From positions 1 through 37,446 of the forward strand of contig CAMAYM010000015.1 in NCBI GenBank assembly GCA_945862495.1: a stretch of 37,446 nt of DNA. The letters are read 5' to 3'. The notes below the pieces were generated by a model. It was given only the letters and a program-made list of their open reading frames with translations. It was not told where the DNA came from and searched no databases. Shown piece after piece: positions 8,402 to 16,162 of this stretch. The translations under genes and the position numbers were made by a program. Within the stretch, counting starts at the first letter, position 1. Each line of letters begins with the position of its first letter. The DNA is from Bordetella parapertussis (GTDB lineage Bacteria; Pseudomonadota; Gammaproteobacteria; Burkholderiales; Burkholderiaceae_B).

Positions 8402-8442
8402 CATCCCGCCACCAAAGGACACAGTCCTAAGCTGACGGGATG
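8402..8442 (-). repeat. Nested inverted repeat upstream of the YcaD-like gene
   Basis: An outer pair CATCCCG (8402-8408) / CGGGATG (8436-8442) encloses an inner hairpin GGAC-ACA-GTCC (8417-8427). It lies 14 bases upstream of the preferred start at 8388, in the gap after the peroxiredoxin gene. A second inverted repeat, GAGCATG (8454-8460) / CATGCTC (8475-8481), is nearby. Neither has a U-tract in the right place for a classical terminator. The function is unknown; a structured leader is possible. Confidence 0.4.
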
Positions 8443-8514
8443 AGAGGCAACAAGAGCATGACAAAAAAGTCGGCCATGCTCAGCCTAAAACAATACCTGC
8501 AAAAAAACGCTGGC

Positions 8515-9018
8515 TTAGATCGCCTTGAGCATCGAAGCTGCGTCGCTGACTTCGTACTTGCCAGGACCTTCAACGTGCAGGACTTTGACCACACCGTCAA
8601 CGATGTAGGCTGCGTAGCGGGTTGAGCGAACGCCCATGCCGCGTGCAATCAGATCAAGTTCCAGACCGAGGGCTTTGGTCCACTCAGCGGAGCCGTCACC
8701 CATCATGCGAACCTTGCCGGCGACTTTCTGCTCGCGGCCCCAGGCACCCATCACAAATGCGTCATTGACCGAGACGCACCAGACTTCGTCAACGCCTTTG
8801 GCTTTGATGGCATCGAAATGCTCAACATAGCTCGGGACGTGCTTGGCGGAGCATGTTGGGGTAAAGGCACCAGGCAAAGCAAACATCAAAATCTTTTTGC
8901 CCTTGACCAGATCGGAGACTTTGAAAGAGTTGGGGCCGACGGTGCAGCCTGCTGTTTCAGTTTCAATAAATTCTGTGAGTGTGGCATCGGGTACTCGATC
9001 GCCGACTTTGATCGTCAT
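8515..9018 (-). CDS. Peroxiredoxin, Prx5 type
   Basis: A 167-residue thiol peroxidase of the peroxiredoxin 5 family, reducing hydrogen peroxide and alkyl hydroperoxides in the cytoplasm. The active-site loop PGAFTPTC (49-56) carries the peroxidatic C56. Further cysteines at 25 and 81 are candidates for resolving or glutathione-linked roles. The family motif GVDEVWCVSVNDAFVM is present. The length is typical. The ATG at 9018 follows a GGAGA Shine-Dalgarno by seven bases. There is no fused glutaredoxin domain, so reduction probably relies on glutathione/glutaredoxin or thioredoxin encoded elsewhere. A universal stress protein gene lies upstream on the same strand, separated by 171 bases, so it probably has its own promoter. 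Confidence 0.93.
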   Translation of the reverse strand: MTIKVGDRVPDATLTEFIETETAGCTVGPNSFKVSDLVKGKKILMFALPGAFTPTCSAKHVPSYVEHFDAIKAKGVDEVWCVSVNDAFVMGAWGREQKVAGKVRMMGDGSAEWTKALGLELDLIARGMGVRSTRYAAYIVDGVVKVLHVEGPGKYEVSDAASMLKAI

Positions 9019-9189
9019 ATTCGCTCTCCTGAGGCGTCACGGGCAGCGACGGCTGCCACACTTGAGCCTAGCGTGTGCTCTATCATAAGCCAGCAGACAG
9101 ACAAGCGGGAGGGCAAATTCAAAACAACCACACACCCCAGTGGCAATCTCCACATGTGGCGTATGGTTTTAATCGACCGAGCGCAATGT

Positions 9190-9666
9190 TTATTTTGCAG
9201 CTTTTGGTTCTTCTTTGACGCGATATACCAATACTGAGGTATGCGTCAGCGCCAACACCTTAGTCGTCACGCTACCGAGCAACAGTCGCGACAAACCGCT
9301 GCGTCCATGGCTACCAATAAAAATCATGTCGCACTGATAATCCGTGGCGGCCTGAACAATACCGTCAGCGATATTGAAGTTCGACACGGCATGCGCAGTC
9401 GCTTTTACGCCTGCAGTCTCGGCGCGATCCACGACACCTTTGAGGTATTTTTTAGCCTGATCCGCATTGGCCTTGTCATAATCCTCGTCCGTGATCGCAT
9501 AAGCCGCCGACATCCCGTCAAAACCCATCGTCGCGGCAAAAGGCTGGGACACATGAAGCGCCACCACTTCGGCACCTGTCGAACGGGCAAATGAAATGCC
9601 CGCATTGGCGGATTGTGCCGACAAAGCCGAACCGTCGGTTGGAATCAATATTTTTTTAAACATCAT
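9190..9666 (-). CDS. Universal stress protein, UspA family
   Basis: A 158-residue cytoplasmic Usp-fold protein. The nucleotide-binding signature G-x2-G-x9-G-S is perfect at 118-132 (GSHGRSGLSRLLLGS), so this is an ATP-binding type Usp. The N-terminal strand KKILIPTDGSALS is typical. A GGAG Shine-Dalgarno lies eight bases before the ATG pair at 9666/9663. A perfect FNR/ANR site 80 bases upstream suggests induction under low oxygen, as for many Usp genes in proteobacteria. It probably supports stress survival; no specific partner is identifiable here. Confidence 0.93.
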   Translation of the reverse strand: MMFKKILIPTDGSALSAQSANAGISFARSTGAEVVALHVSQPFAATMGFDGMSAAYAITDEDYDKANADQAKKYLKGVVDRAETAGVKATAHAVSNFNIADGIVQAATDYQCDMIFIGSHGRSGLSRLLLGSVTTKVLALTHTSVLVYRVKEEPKAAK

Positions 9667-9745
9667 GGCGTTTACTCCAAAAAGAACTACATGACTGCAT
9701 ACTAGACCTTAATCTGCGACAGCCAAACAGACTTTGAGCAAATCA

Positions 9746-9759
9746 TTGATCCAGATCAA
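9746..9759 (-). promoter_or_regulatory. FNR/ANR-type binding site upstream of the usp gene
   Basis: TTGATCCAGATCAA is a perfect match to the FNR/ANR/DNR consensus TTGAT-N4-ATCAA. On the minus strand a TAGTAT -10-like hexamer lies at 9704-9699, which puts the site centre near -60 from the expected start, the class I position. It overlaps the stop codon of the upstream TIGR01244-type gene. The regulator itself is not in the window. Confidence 0.65.
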
Positions 9760-10106
9760 GAATTTCCAGTCGCCGCCCGATACAACACAGTACAACGCGT
9801 GCCAGAACGGCAATAGGCCAAAATCGGCTTGGGCATCGTAGATAACAACTCAGTAAATCGGGCAACGTCCTGAGCGGTCATGCCGCCACTTACCACCGGT
9901 TGATACTCGACAGCGAGTCCGGCAGCCTGTGCCGCGGCACTCACTTCGGCCGCTGTTGGTTGGTCAGGGCCTGCCTCGTAATCAGGGCGGTTGATAATGA
10001 CACTTTTAAAACCTGCGGCCGCTACGGCCGCCATGTCACTCGGTTGCAATTGAGGTGCAACCGCAAAGTCGGGGTTCAAAGCACTAATAGGCGTGGACAC
10101 AGACAT
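9756..10106 (-). CDS. TIGR01244-type sulfurtransferase/phosphatase-like protein (DUF442)
   Basis: A 116-residue protein of the beta-lactamase-hydrolase-like (DUF442, TIGR01244) family, which has a dual-specificity phosphatase/rhodanese-like fold. The active-site loop is YCRSGTR (98-104) with C99 as the nucleophile. The family is annotated variously as sulfur transferase or phosphatase, and the in vivo reaction is unclear; in some relatives it is fused to a persulfide dioxygenase domain, which is absent here. The AGGAG lies directly against the ATG at 10106, so GTG 10100 may be the real start because it has six-base spacing. Confidence 0.85.
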   Translation of the reverse strand: MSVSTPISALNPDFAVAPQLQPSDMAAVAAAGFKSVIINRPDYEAGPDQPTAAEVSAAAQAAGLAVEYQPVVSGGMTAQDVARFTELLSTMPKPILAYCRSGTRCTVLYRAATGNS

Positions 10107-10138
10107 CTCCTAAATGTTCAAACAAGCTCAGATAAAGC

Positions 10139-10876
10139 TTAGTATACGCAGCGAAAACCAATATAAACCACGTAGACATCCTCAGGCTTGTATTGCATAC
10201 CCTCCAAACGCATCTGCGAGGGGCCGTACCACCAAGAGCCTCCTGCCGTTAAATGGGTCTTGCCCTGCGTGTCTAATAACCACTCCCAAGCATTGGCCCC
10301 CATATCGAACAGTCCGTTGACTCCTGCGCGGGTGCGACCAACCGGGGCATGACGCGCCCAACCATCCGCGTCACCCTTCACATTAGCCCCCTCCCCAGTG
10401 TCTCCAGTCGGATACTCGTAGGTTTTACCCTTTACAAAGGGTGCGGGAGGATTGTCACGCTGTTCTGTGTAGGCCGCACGCTGCCATTGCGCCTTGGTGG
10501 GTAAATCCCCCCCTGCATCCTGGCAAAAGGCGCGCGCCTCGGACCACCTCACTTGCACCGCGGGCTCATTAGGTTGTGCGGGTTCACCAAAAGGCGTGCG
10601 CCAGTTCCAGCCTTTGCGCTTTTGCCAACCCATGACATATTCAAAACCTCCACCGCTGCGCTCGGCCTCCGTCACGATACCTTTGCGCTTTGCGTACTCG
10701 GCAAAGCGACCAATACTGACCTCCGTCAGATCAATCTTGAAGTCTCCTAGATCGACTCTCGGGCTCTGGGCAGTGGGTTGAGCAAACGCAGCAGAAGAAG
10801 CAGCCAATGCAATCGCCACGGCCAATCGGTTCAGCTGCGTGCGAACAGCGAGTTTCTGGGGCATATTCTGTGACAT
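10139..10876 (-). CDS. Exported formylglycine-generating-enzyme-like (SUMF1/FGE-sulfatase) protein
   Basis: A 245-residue protein with a Sec signal peptide (about residues 1-32, ending AASSAAFAQ) and then one FGE-sulfatase/SUMF1 domain. Typical elements are LPTKAQWQRAAY, FDMGANAWEWLLD, AGGSWWYGPS and the terminal GFRCVY. Only one cysteine besides the C-terminal one is seen, so the copper-binding cysteine pair of true formylglycine-generating enzymes is probably absent. A non-catalytic or other periplasmic maturation role is as likely. No sulfatase gene is nearby. The start at 10876 is chosen because it opens the signal peptide; the frame extends to 10903. Confidence 0.82.
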   Translation of the reverse strand: MSQNMPQKLAVRTQLNRLAVAIALAASSAAFAQPTAQSPRVDLGDFKIDLTEVSIGRFAEYAKRKGIVTEAERSGGGFEYVMGWQKRKGWNWRTPFGEPAQPNEPAVQVRWSEARAFCQDAGGDLPTKAQWQRAAYTEQRDNPPAPFVKGKTYEYPTGDTGEGANVKGDADGWARHAPVGRTRAGVNGLFDMGANAWEWLLDTQGKTHLTAGGSWWYGPSQMRLEGMQYKPEDVYVVYIGFRCVY

Positions 10877-10975
10877 AAATAGGATCTCTTGGTGCAAGGG
10901 CAAATTTGAGCGATACTCAACTGTAAATCAACACAACCCAGCAGTACATAACATCCATACAAACCGGAGATAAAA

Positions 10976-11587
10976 ATGATTTTGGTTGGCCGCTACGTTT
11001 CACCCTTTGTACGCCGCGTAGGCGTGGTTCTGCAAACACTTGGCATCGCGTATGAGCACAAAAGCCTGTCGACCGCCAAAGACGTCGAGGCCATCAAGGC
11101 ATTTAACCCAATCGCCAAAGTGCCAGTCCTCGTTCTGGACAATGGCGAACACTTAGTCGAAAGCTCCGCTATTATCGACACCCTGCTTGAAATGAGCCCC
11201 GGTCAGAAACTGCTGCCAGCGAGCGGTGCCGATCGCCGCCACATCCTCCAGCATTGCGCCGTCATGACCAGTGGTCTGGACAAAGCGATTCAGATTTTGT
11301 ACGAACCCCTCAAGCGTCCCGCTGAAAAAGTGCATCAGCCCTTCATCGACGGCCTCGGTGCACAAGTACGCGCCAGCTTGGTCATGCTCGAAGAACTCGC
11401 AGCAAAAAATACCTTCCCCGGTGGCGACAAGGCACGTCTCGATTGCCTGACCGTCGCAGTCGGCTGGTTCTTCCTCAACAAGATGCTTCCAAAAGTTGCC
11501 GTTGCAGCCGACTTCCCTCACCTCGTGGCCCTCACGGCACGTTGTGAAGCTTTGCCATCGTTCAAAGCCTGCCAGCTCGAGGCCTAA
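10976..11587 (+). CDS. Glutathione S-transferase family protein
   Basis: A 203-residue GST with an N-terminal thioredoxin-like domain and an all-helical C-terminal domain. The glutathione-site region starts VGRYVSPFVRRV; S9 is the likely catalytic residue. The cis-proline motif KVPVLV (P50) and the ES pair of the glutathione gamma-glutamyl site (62-63) are visible. The substrate is unknown. A CCGGAG Shine-Dalgarno precedes the ATG. It is the first gene of a plus-strand group: an MFS gene follows after 25 bases and an alpha/beta hydrolase after that, so it may act on imported compounds. Confidence 0.9.
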   Translation: MILVGRYVSPFVRRVGVVLQTLGIAYEHKSLSTAKDVEAIKAFNPIAKVPVLVLDNGEHLVESSAIIDTLLEMSPGQKLLPASGADRRHILQHCAVMTSGLDKAIQILYEPLKRPAEKVHQPFIDGLGAQVRASLVMLEELAAKNTFPGGDKARLDCLTVAVGWFFLNKMLPKVAVAADFPHLVALTARCEALPSFKACQLEA

Positions 11588-11612
11588 TAGCGTGCGGCTA
11601 GCCACATCAGCC

Positions 11613-12839
11613 ATGAAATCAAACGTTTTTCATGGTTGGTGGATGGTCGCGGGCTGCATGGCAGTCGCGACCGTTGCATGGTCCTTCGGACTCTACGGAC
11701 CAAGCGTTTATCTGCACACCATTAGTGAGATGCACGACTGGTCGATTGGTTTGGTGTCGTCTGCCCTGACACTCGCCTTTCTTGTGAACGCCTCGGTCTT
11801 GAGCTTTGTTGGAAGCGCAATCTCCAAATACGGTCCACAACGTGTCATGGCACTCGGTGCCGGCGTCATGGCGAGTGGCTTTATTGCCATGGGCGGCATT
11901 TCTCAAGTCTGGCATGTCTATGCGTGTTTTGCCTTGATGGGACTTGGCTGGTCTTGCCTGTCCACCACCGCCATCACCTCCTCGCTTGCCCCCTGGTTTG
12001 ATCGTCATCAGGGTCGTGCCGTCTCCACAGCCATGTTGGGGGCGAGCATCGGCGGAATGGTGGGTGTCCCTGTCTTACTGGTCCTGATCGGATGGCTGGG
12101 CTTTTCTCATGCCATGCTGATCGTCGCACTGATTGTCCTCGCAACAGTTTGGCCCATCAGCTTTTTCATTTTGCGCCGCCGCCCTCAAGATCTGGGACTC
12201 CTCCCTGACGGCATTACCGCAGCAGACTCAACACGACCCACAACCGCGCGCACCTGGACGCGCTCAGCAGCCCTGAGCACCACCGCGTTGCGCACCGTCA
12301 CCCTGGCCTTTGGCTTTGCACTGATGGTACAGATCGGCTTTCTGACACATCAAGTCTCACTCCTACTCCCCGCAATAGGCGCCTCCGCCACTGCGCTATG
12401 CGTCACCCTCGCCGCCGTACTGGCCTTTTGCGGACGTCTTTTGCTAGCACGCTTTTCCGATCATCTGGATGTCCGACTCATTGCCTGTGGCGTCCTGCTC
12501 AATGCCGCGATCAGCTTGAGCTTAGGCGCGCTGTTTCATGACTACACCTGGGCACGCATCATCGCAGTATTAGGTTTTGGACTGTCTGCCGGCAACATCA
12601 CCACGCTGCCACCCCTGATCGTGCGGCGAGAGTTTGGCGCCGCCTCTTTTGGCGTGATATTTGGTATTGCCGCGATGCTGATGCAACTGATGTCAGCACT
12701 CGGCCCTGCATTTTTTGGCGTTTTATATGACCTCAGTGGTGGCTACACGCTACCGCTGGGCTTGGCTGCTGGCCTAAACTTTTTTGCGGCCGCCGTCATC
12801 ATGCGTGGCCGTCATACATCTTCCAAGGAAACCTCATGA
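11613..12839 (+). CDS. MFS transporter
   Basis: A 408-residue inner-membrane permease with 12 hydrophobic segments. The opening FHGWWMVAGCMAVATVAWSF and the segment DWSIGLVSSALTL resemble OFA/monocarboxylate-type MFS porters. The start at 11613 is chosen because it places the first membrane helix near the N-terminus; the open frame reaches back to 11496 inside the GST gene. It ends in ATGA shared with the next gene (start 12836), so translation of permease and hydrolase is coupled. This suggests the hydrolase acts on the imported substrate, perhaps an ester or lactone. The specific substrate is unknown. Confidence 0.88.
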   Translation: MKSNVFHGWWMVAGCMAVATVAWSFGLYGPSVYLHTISEMHDWSIGLVSSALTLAFLVNASVLSFVGSAISKYGPQRVMALGAGVMASGFIAMGGISQVWHVYACFALMGLGWSCLSTTAITSSLAPWFDRHQGRAVSTAMLGASIGGMVGVPVLLVLIGWLGFSHAMLIVALIVLATVWPISFFILRRRPQDLGLLPDGITAADSTRPTTARTWTRSAALSTTALRTVTLAFGFALMVQIGFLTHQVSLLLPAIGASATALCVTLAAVLAFCGRLLLARFSDHLDVRLIACGVLLNAAISLSLGALFHDYTWARIIAVLGFGLSAGNITTLPPLIVRREFGAASFGVIFGIAAMLMQLMSALGPAFFGVLYDLSGGYTLPLGLAAGLNFFAAAVIMRGRHTSSKETS

Positions 12840-13702
12840 GCTGGGCTACCACCAAAGACAACATTCGTCTGCATTACGAAGAAGCAGGCCAAGGCACACC
12901 GATCGTATTCGTGCACGAATTCGCTGGCGACTGGCGTGCGTGGGAACCGCAGATGCGTCATTTCTCACGCCGTCATCGTTGCATCACCTACTCTGCGCGC
13001 GGCTATACCCCCTCCGATGTCCCCAAGGACGTCAGCGCCTACTCGCAGGAAAATGCAGTGCAAGACATCCTGGCGGTAATGGATGCAGCCAAAATTGAAC
13101 GGGCGCACATCGTCGGCTTATCGATGGGTGGTTTTGCGACACTACATTTTGGACTGACGGCGCCTGAGCGCGCCTTATCCCTGACCGTTGCCGGAGCTGG
13201 ATACGCCGCTGAAAAATCAACCCAAGAACAAATGCGCGCCAAGTCACGCGCAACGGCCGATCAGTTTGAAAAAATTGGCGCCAAAGAACTCGCCAAAACC
13301 TATGCCCTCGGCGCGACCCGCGTACAGCTTCAAAATAAGAGTCCGCGCGGCTGGCAAGAGTTTGCCACCCAGCTCGGTGAACACGATAGCCTTGGCGCTG
13401 CAAACACCATGCGTGGTGTGCAGGCCTCACGTCCGTCGATCTACGATTTTGAAGCGCAACTCAAAAACATGCATGTCCCTACACTCGTGATTAACGGTGA
13501 CGAAGACGACCAATGCATCGCACCTGGCATCTTTCTCAAAAAGACGATCCCAGCTTGCGGTCTACTCATGTTGCCCAAGACTGGGCATACCATCAATCTC
13601 GAAGAGCCTGACTGGTTTAATCTATTTTTAGCGGACTTTATCGCAACGGTTGAAGCAGGTCGCTGGGCCGTCCGCGACCCGCGCTCGATATCCCACGCGT
13701 GA
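12836..13702 (+). CDS. Alpha/beta hydrolase
   Basis: A 288-residue alpha/beta-fold hydrolase. The nucleophile elbow is GLSMGG (94-99) with S96, the acid is D222 or a neighbour in the segment INGDEDDQC, and the histidine is H251 in KTGHTINLEEP. The oxyanion region reads FVHEFAGD rather than the common HGxG. It is cytoplasmic, with no signal peptide. The ATG overlaps the stop of the MFS gene (ATGA), which argues for a shared catabolic or detoxifying role. The family includes esterases, lactonases and C-C hydrolases, which cannot be told apart from sequence by eye. Confidence 0.88.
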   Translation: MSWATTKDNIRLHYEEAGQGTPIVFVHEFAGDWRAWEPQMRHFSRRHRCITYSARGYTPSDVPKDVSAYSQENAVQDILAVMDAAKIERAHIVGLSMGGFATLHFGLTAPERALSLTVAGAGYAAEKSTQEQMRAKSRATADQFEKIGAKELAKTYALGATRVQLQNKSPRGWQEFATQLGEHDSLGAANTMRGVQASRPSIYDFEAQLKNMHVPTLVINGDEDDQCIAPGIFLKKTIPACGLLMLPKTGHTINLEEPDWFNLFLADFIATVEAGRWAVRDPRSISHA

Positions 13703-13724
13703 GTGAAAAAATGAAGAGATACGC

Positions 13725-13943
13725 ATGAGCATTCAGCCTTCCATCGAGCAGCGTCTCACGGATCTGGAAATTAAAACCGGACTCGCCGACGATATGCTCG
13801 ACCAACTCAATCAAACCATTTTTCGTCAACAGCAAATGATCGATGCCTTGGCGCGGGAGGTCAACACCTTGCGTCAACAGCTGCCCCAAGATCGCAACGC
13901 AGGTTTACCCAACCTTCGTGAAGAACTGCCACCGCATTATTAA
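13725..13943 (+). CDS. slyX: SlyX family protein
   Basis: A 72-residue protein matching SlyX: an N-terminal coiled coil with the pattern IEQRLTDLEIKTGLADDMLD, then LNQTIFRQQQMIDALAREV, and a proline-rich C-terminus ending LPPHY. The molecular function of SlyX is unknown. The start at 13725 has an AAGAG Shine-Dalgarno six bases upstream. It follows the alpha/beta hydrolase by 22 bases. Its stop codon directly abuts the stop codon of the convergent GST gene at 13944, with no room for a terminator. Confidence 0.9.
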   Translation: MSIQPSIEQRLTDLEIKTGLADDMLDQLNQTIFRQQQMIDALAREVNTLRQQLPQDRNAGLPNLREELPPHY

Positions 13944-14567
13944 TTACTTGGCCATGATGCGTTTGAACAAATCGCTTTCCACCCAGCCGCGCAGCCATTG
14001 CCGCGTTGCTGGGTAAGGACTGTTCTCAAACCACGCTGCATCGACCGCAGCAAATTGTCGGACAAACGGAAACAGCGCCACATCACTTAACGCAGCAGTC
14101 TCTCCACCTAAAAATGCACGTTGAGACAATTGCTGCTCAAGCACATCTATCTGACACGACAAAGCCTGCCCACGATAATAAGGCGCATCAAACTCTGGAT
14201 AGCGCTCTGCATACTTGTAACGATCGAGCCAGTGTTTAAAGGTCGTGTCATTACACGCAATCAGAGACTCTTGCTGCGCGTACTCTTCTGAGCCCACCTC
14301 CCATCGCAACCAATGCAAGGGGTCATTTTGCGCAAGCGCCCAACGCATGATGTCCAAACTCTGATCAATCACGCGACCATCCGCACAATGCAAAACGGGC
14401 ACAGTCCCCTTGGGGGAAATCGCCAGCATTTCGGGTGGTTTATCGCGCAAACTAATTTCGCGCACCTCAACGGCAATTTCTGCACAACGCAAGGCCATCC
14501 GTGCGCGCATGGCATACGGACAACGACGATAAGAATACAAAATCGCTGACACGATCCCAGTCCTCAC
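13944..14567 (-). CDS. Glutathione S-transferase family protein
   Basis: A 207-residue GST-fold protein. The N-terminal thioredoxin-like domain carries YSYRRCPYAMRARMAL, with C16 in a glutaredoxin-like site, followed by GTVPVLH (cis-P57) and DQSLDI (68-73). This cysteine-type site suggests a glutathione-dependent isomerase, reductase or omega/GrxB-like enzyme rather than a conjugating GST. It is the last gene of the minus-strand group with the lactonase-like, AllA-like and PrpF-like genes. It overlaps the lactonase-like gene by four bases (ATGA), so it probably acts in the same pathway. Substrate unknown. Confidence 0.88.
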   Translation of the reverse strand: MRTGIVSAILYSYRRCPYAMRARMALRCAEIAVEVREISLRDKPPEMLAISPKGTVPVLHCADGRVIDQSLDIMRWALAQNDPLHWLRWEVGSEEYAQQESLIACNDTTFKHWLDRYKYAERYPEFDAPYYRGQALSCQIDVLEQQLSQRAFLGGETAALSDVALFPFVRQFAAVDAAWFENSPYPATRQWLRGWVESDLFKRIMAK

Positions 14568-15649
14568 TCAGGCGTCACGGACAAACGATACGCCTTGGCC
14601 GCTGTGCCAAAAAACAAAGCGTGCTTTTCTGAAGCCGTGTATGGCATCGCGATACGTTTAAAGGCATTCCACAAGACGTGATACTCAACAGAGTCTCGAT
14701 CCGGTGGAAAGTTACTCTCAAACATACAGCGCTCGGGCCCAAAGGTTTCAATACAGAAACTGAAATAAGGGCCCCATGTGTCTGACAGCAACTGAGAGCC
14801 AGGTGGACGCTCAAGCTGATCCATTCCAAAACCAAGATAAGGCATCCCTAAACCACCGAGCTTGACGTAAACATTAGGACAACGTGCCAACGCACGCATC
14901 GAAGCTTTCCAATGCTCCGTGGCTTGGGTCTCCTGATCCCGATACGTTCGCGTCTTGGCGATCAAACCACCGATGTGGTTAAGATTGATGGTCGTATCAG
15001 TAAAAGTACTCGCCAGGTCAGCTAACTCCAAGAGTTGCGGGTGATACACCATCGCATCAAAACTTAACTCTCGCGACCCCAACTGGCCAAAACCGGCGCG
15101 AAATTTTGGATGACTCAACAGACCAGGTGGAATGACATATCGACTATTGTTAAGGGCCTCATCCGCATCCCACTTTGTAATCAAACGAATTCCGCGATAG
15201 CGCTTGGATGCGGTCGCTAGCTGCGCGTCGAGTAGCTCAGCGATCTCCGCACCAAAGGTCAAGTCTGCCCCTCCCACAATCCCCGACGCCACAAGCGTGT
15301 CGCCATAGGCTTGACTATCTGCAACCGCCGCCATGCCGTTGGCAAACTCAACCTCACCGAGATGCTTCATCATCTCCGGCACACTTTTACCGTAATAAGA
15401 CCCACCCTCGATATACACCGTGCCACGAATATTGTGGCCAGACTGCGCATCCGAAAAAAACTCTCGGATCAAATACGTCTGACCCGGCTTGTCCCAGAGA
15501 TGGTGATGGGGATCAATAATAGGACGTTCAGGATCGATAATCTCTTCACGTAGCATGCCACGCCAGGCAGAATTGTCTTTGAGAACATGCGCGGCAGCCG
15601 GAGATCCGTCAGGATTTTTATTTTGTCTAACCTGCAAAACTGAGGGCAT
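14564..15649 (-). CDS. COG3618-type amidohydrolase/lactonase
   Basis: A 361-residue TIM-barrel metal-dependent hydrolase of the amidohydrolase_2 type. The metal-site start is IIDPHHHLWD (H48-H50). The late motif ESNFPPD (311-317) is characteristic of COG3618, which includes lactonases such as L-fuconolactonase and relatives of 2-pyrone-4,6-dicarboxylate hydrolase (LigI). Hydrolysis of a lactone or similar ring is therefore likely. It is slightly longer than typical, with an N-terminal extension of about 40 residues before the first strand. It lies 36 bases after the AllA-like gene and overlaps the GST gene by ATGA. Confidence 0.87.
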   Translation of the reverse strand: MPSVLQVRQNKNPDGSPAAAHVLKDNSAWRGMLREEIIDPERPIIDPHHHLWDKPGQTYLIREFFSDAQSGHNIRGTVYIEGGSYYGKSVPEMMKHLGEVEFANGMAAVADSQAYGDTLVASGIVGGADLTFGAEIAELLDAQLATASKRYRGIRLITKWDADEALNNSRYVIPPGLLSHPKFRAGFGQLGSRELSFDAMVYHPQLLELADLASTFTDTTINLNHIGGLIAKTRTYRDQETQATEHWKASMRALARCPNVYVKLGGLGMPYLGFGMDQLERPPGSQLLSDTWGPYFSFCIETFGPERCMFESNFPPDRDSVEYHVLWNAFKRIAMPYTASEKHALFFGTAAKAYRLSVTPE

Positions 15650-15685
15650 GACTGAGCTCCTATTTAGAAAGTCACGATTAGCGTA

Positions 15686-16162
15686 TCAGGCTCGCGACAC
15701 AAGAAAAGGAGGAACCGTCACAAATTCCTCATCACCCGAAGTATTGTCCCGCCACATAAAAATATTAAATTTTCCAGGCGCATCAAAAACAGTCAATCCG
15801 TGATGCCACACATTAGGTTTGTAGGTAATGCCCTGCGAGTCATTCGCCAGAAACGCTTTTACACGTTCCATATCTGGTTTGCCCTGGGCATCATGCGGTG
15901 CAACCACAATCATCCAGACCGCAACCTCTGCGGGCATAAAGCTTTGAGAGGAAAACTCGTGACGCTCCAGGACGTTGATCTGAAAAGGTAAGGCCGGGCT
16001 GGGCTCTTTAAAGGTCGTGGAGAGAGACGCGGAGGCGTTCGGACGCAAGTTACCTAATGCATCCTGGAAATACACGCGACTCGGCGTCTTGGGCATATCC
16101 AATACATCTCCAAACGGCGCGAAGTCTTTTGCATTTAAAGGTTTGGCAATGATTGTTTTCAA
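15686..16162 (-). CDS. Ureidoglycolate lyase (AllA) family protein
   Basis: A 158-residue cupin-fold protein of the AllA family. The N-terminal KPLNAKDFAPFGDVL, the central ERHEFSSQSFMP (66-77, with E66 and H68) and WHHGLTVFD (119-127) match the conserved regions. Classical AllA splits ureidoglycolate into glyoxylate and urea in allantoin breakdown. No other allantoin or purine gene is in the window. The gene is translationally coupled (ATGA) to the PrpF-like gene, so the natural substrate may differ. Without a search, a standard AllA role cannot be excluded, and the symbol is therefore left open. Confidence 0.85.
   Translation of the reverse strand: MKTIIAKPLNAKDFAPFGDVLDMPKTPSRVYFQDALGNLRPNASASLSTTFKEPSPALPFQINVLERHEFSSQSFMPAEVAVWMIVVAPHDAQGKPDMERVKAFLANDSQGITYKPNVWHHGLTVFDAPGKFNIFMWRDNTSGDEEFVTVPPFLVSRA

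Noticed and set aside
15686..16162. Part of an allantoin degradation cluster
   Set aside because: No allantoinase, allantoate or other purine-degradation gene is in the window; the neighbours point elsewhere.
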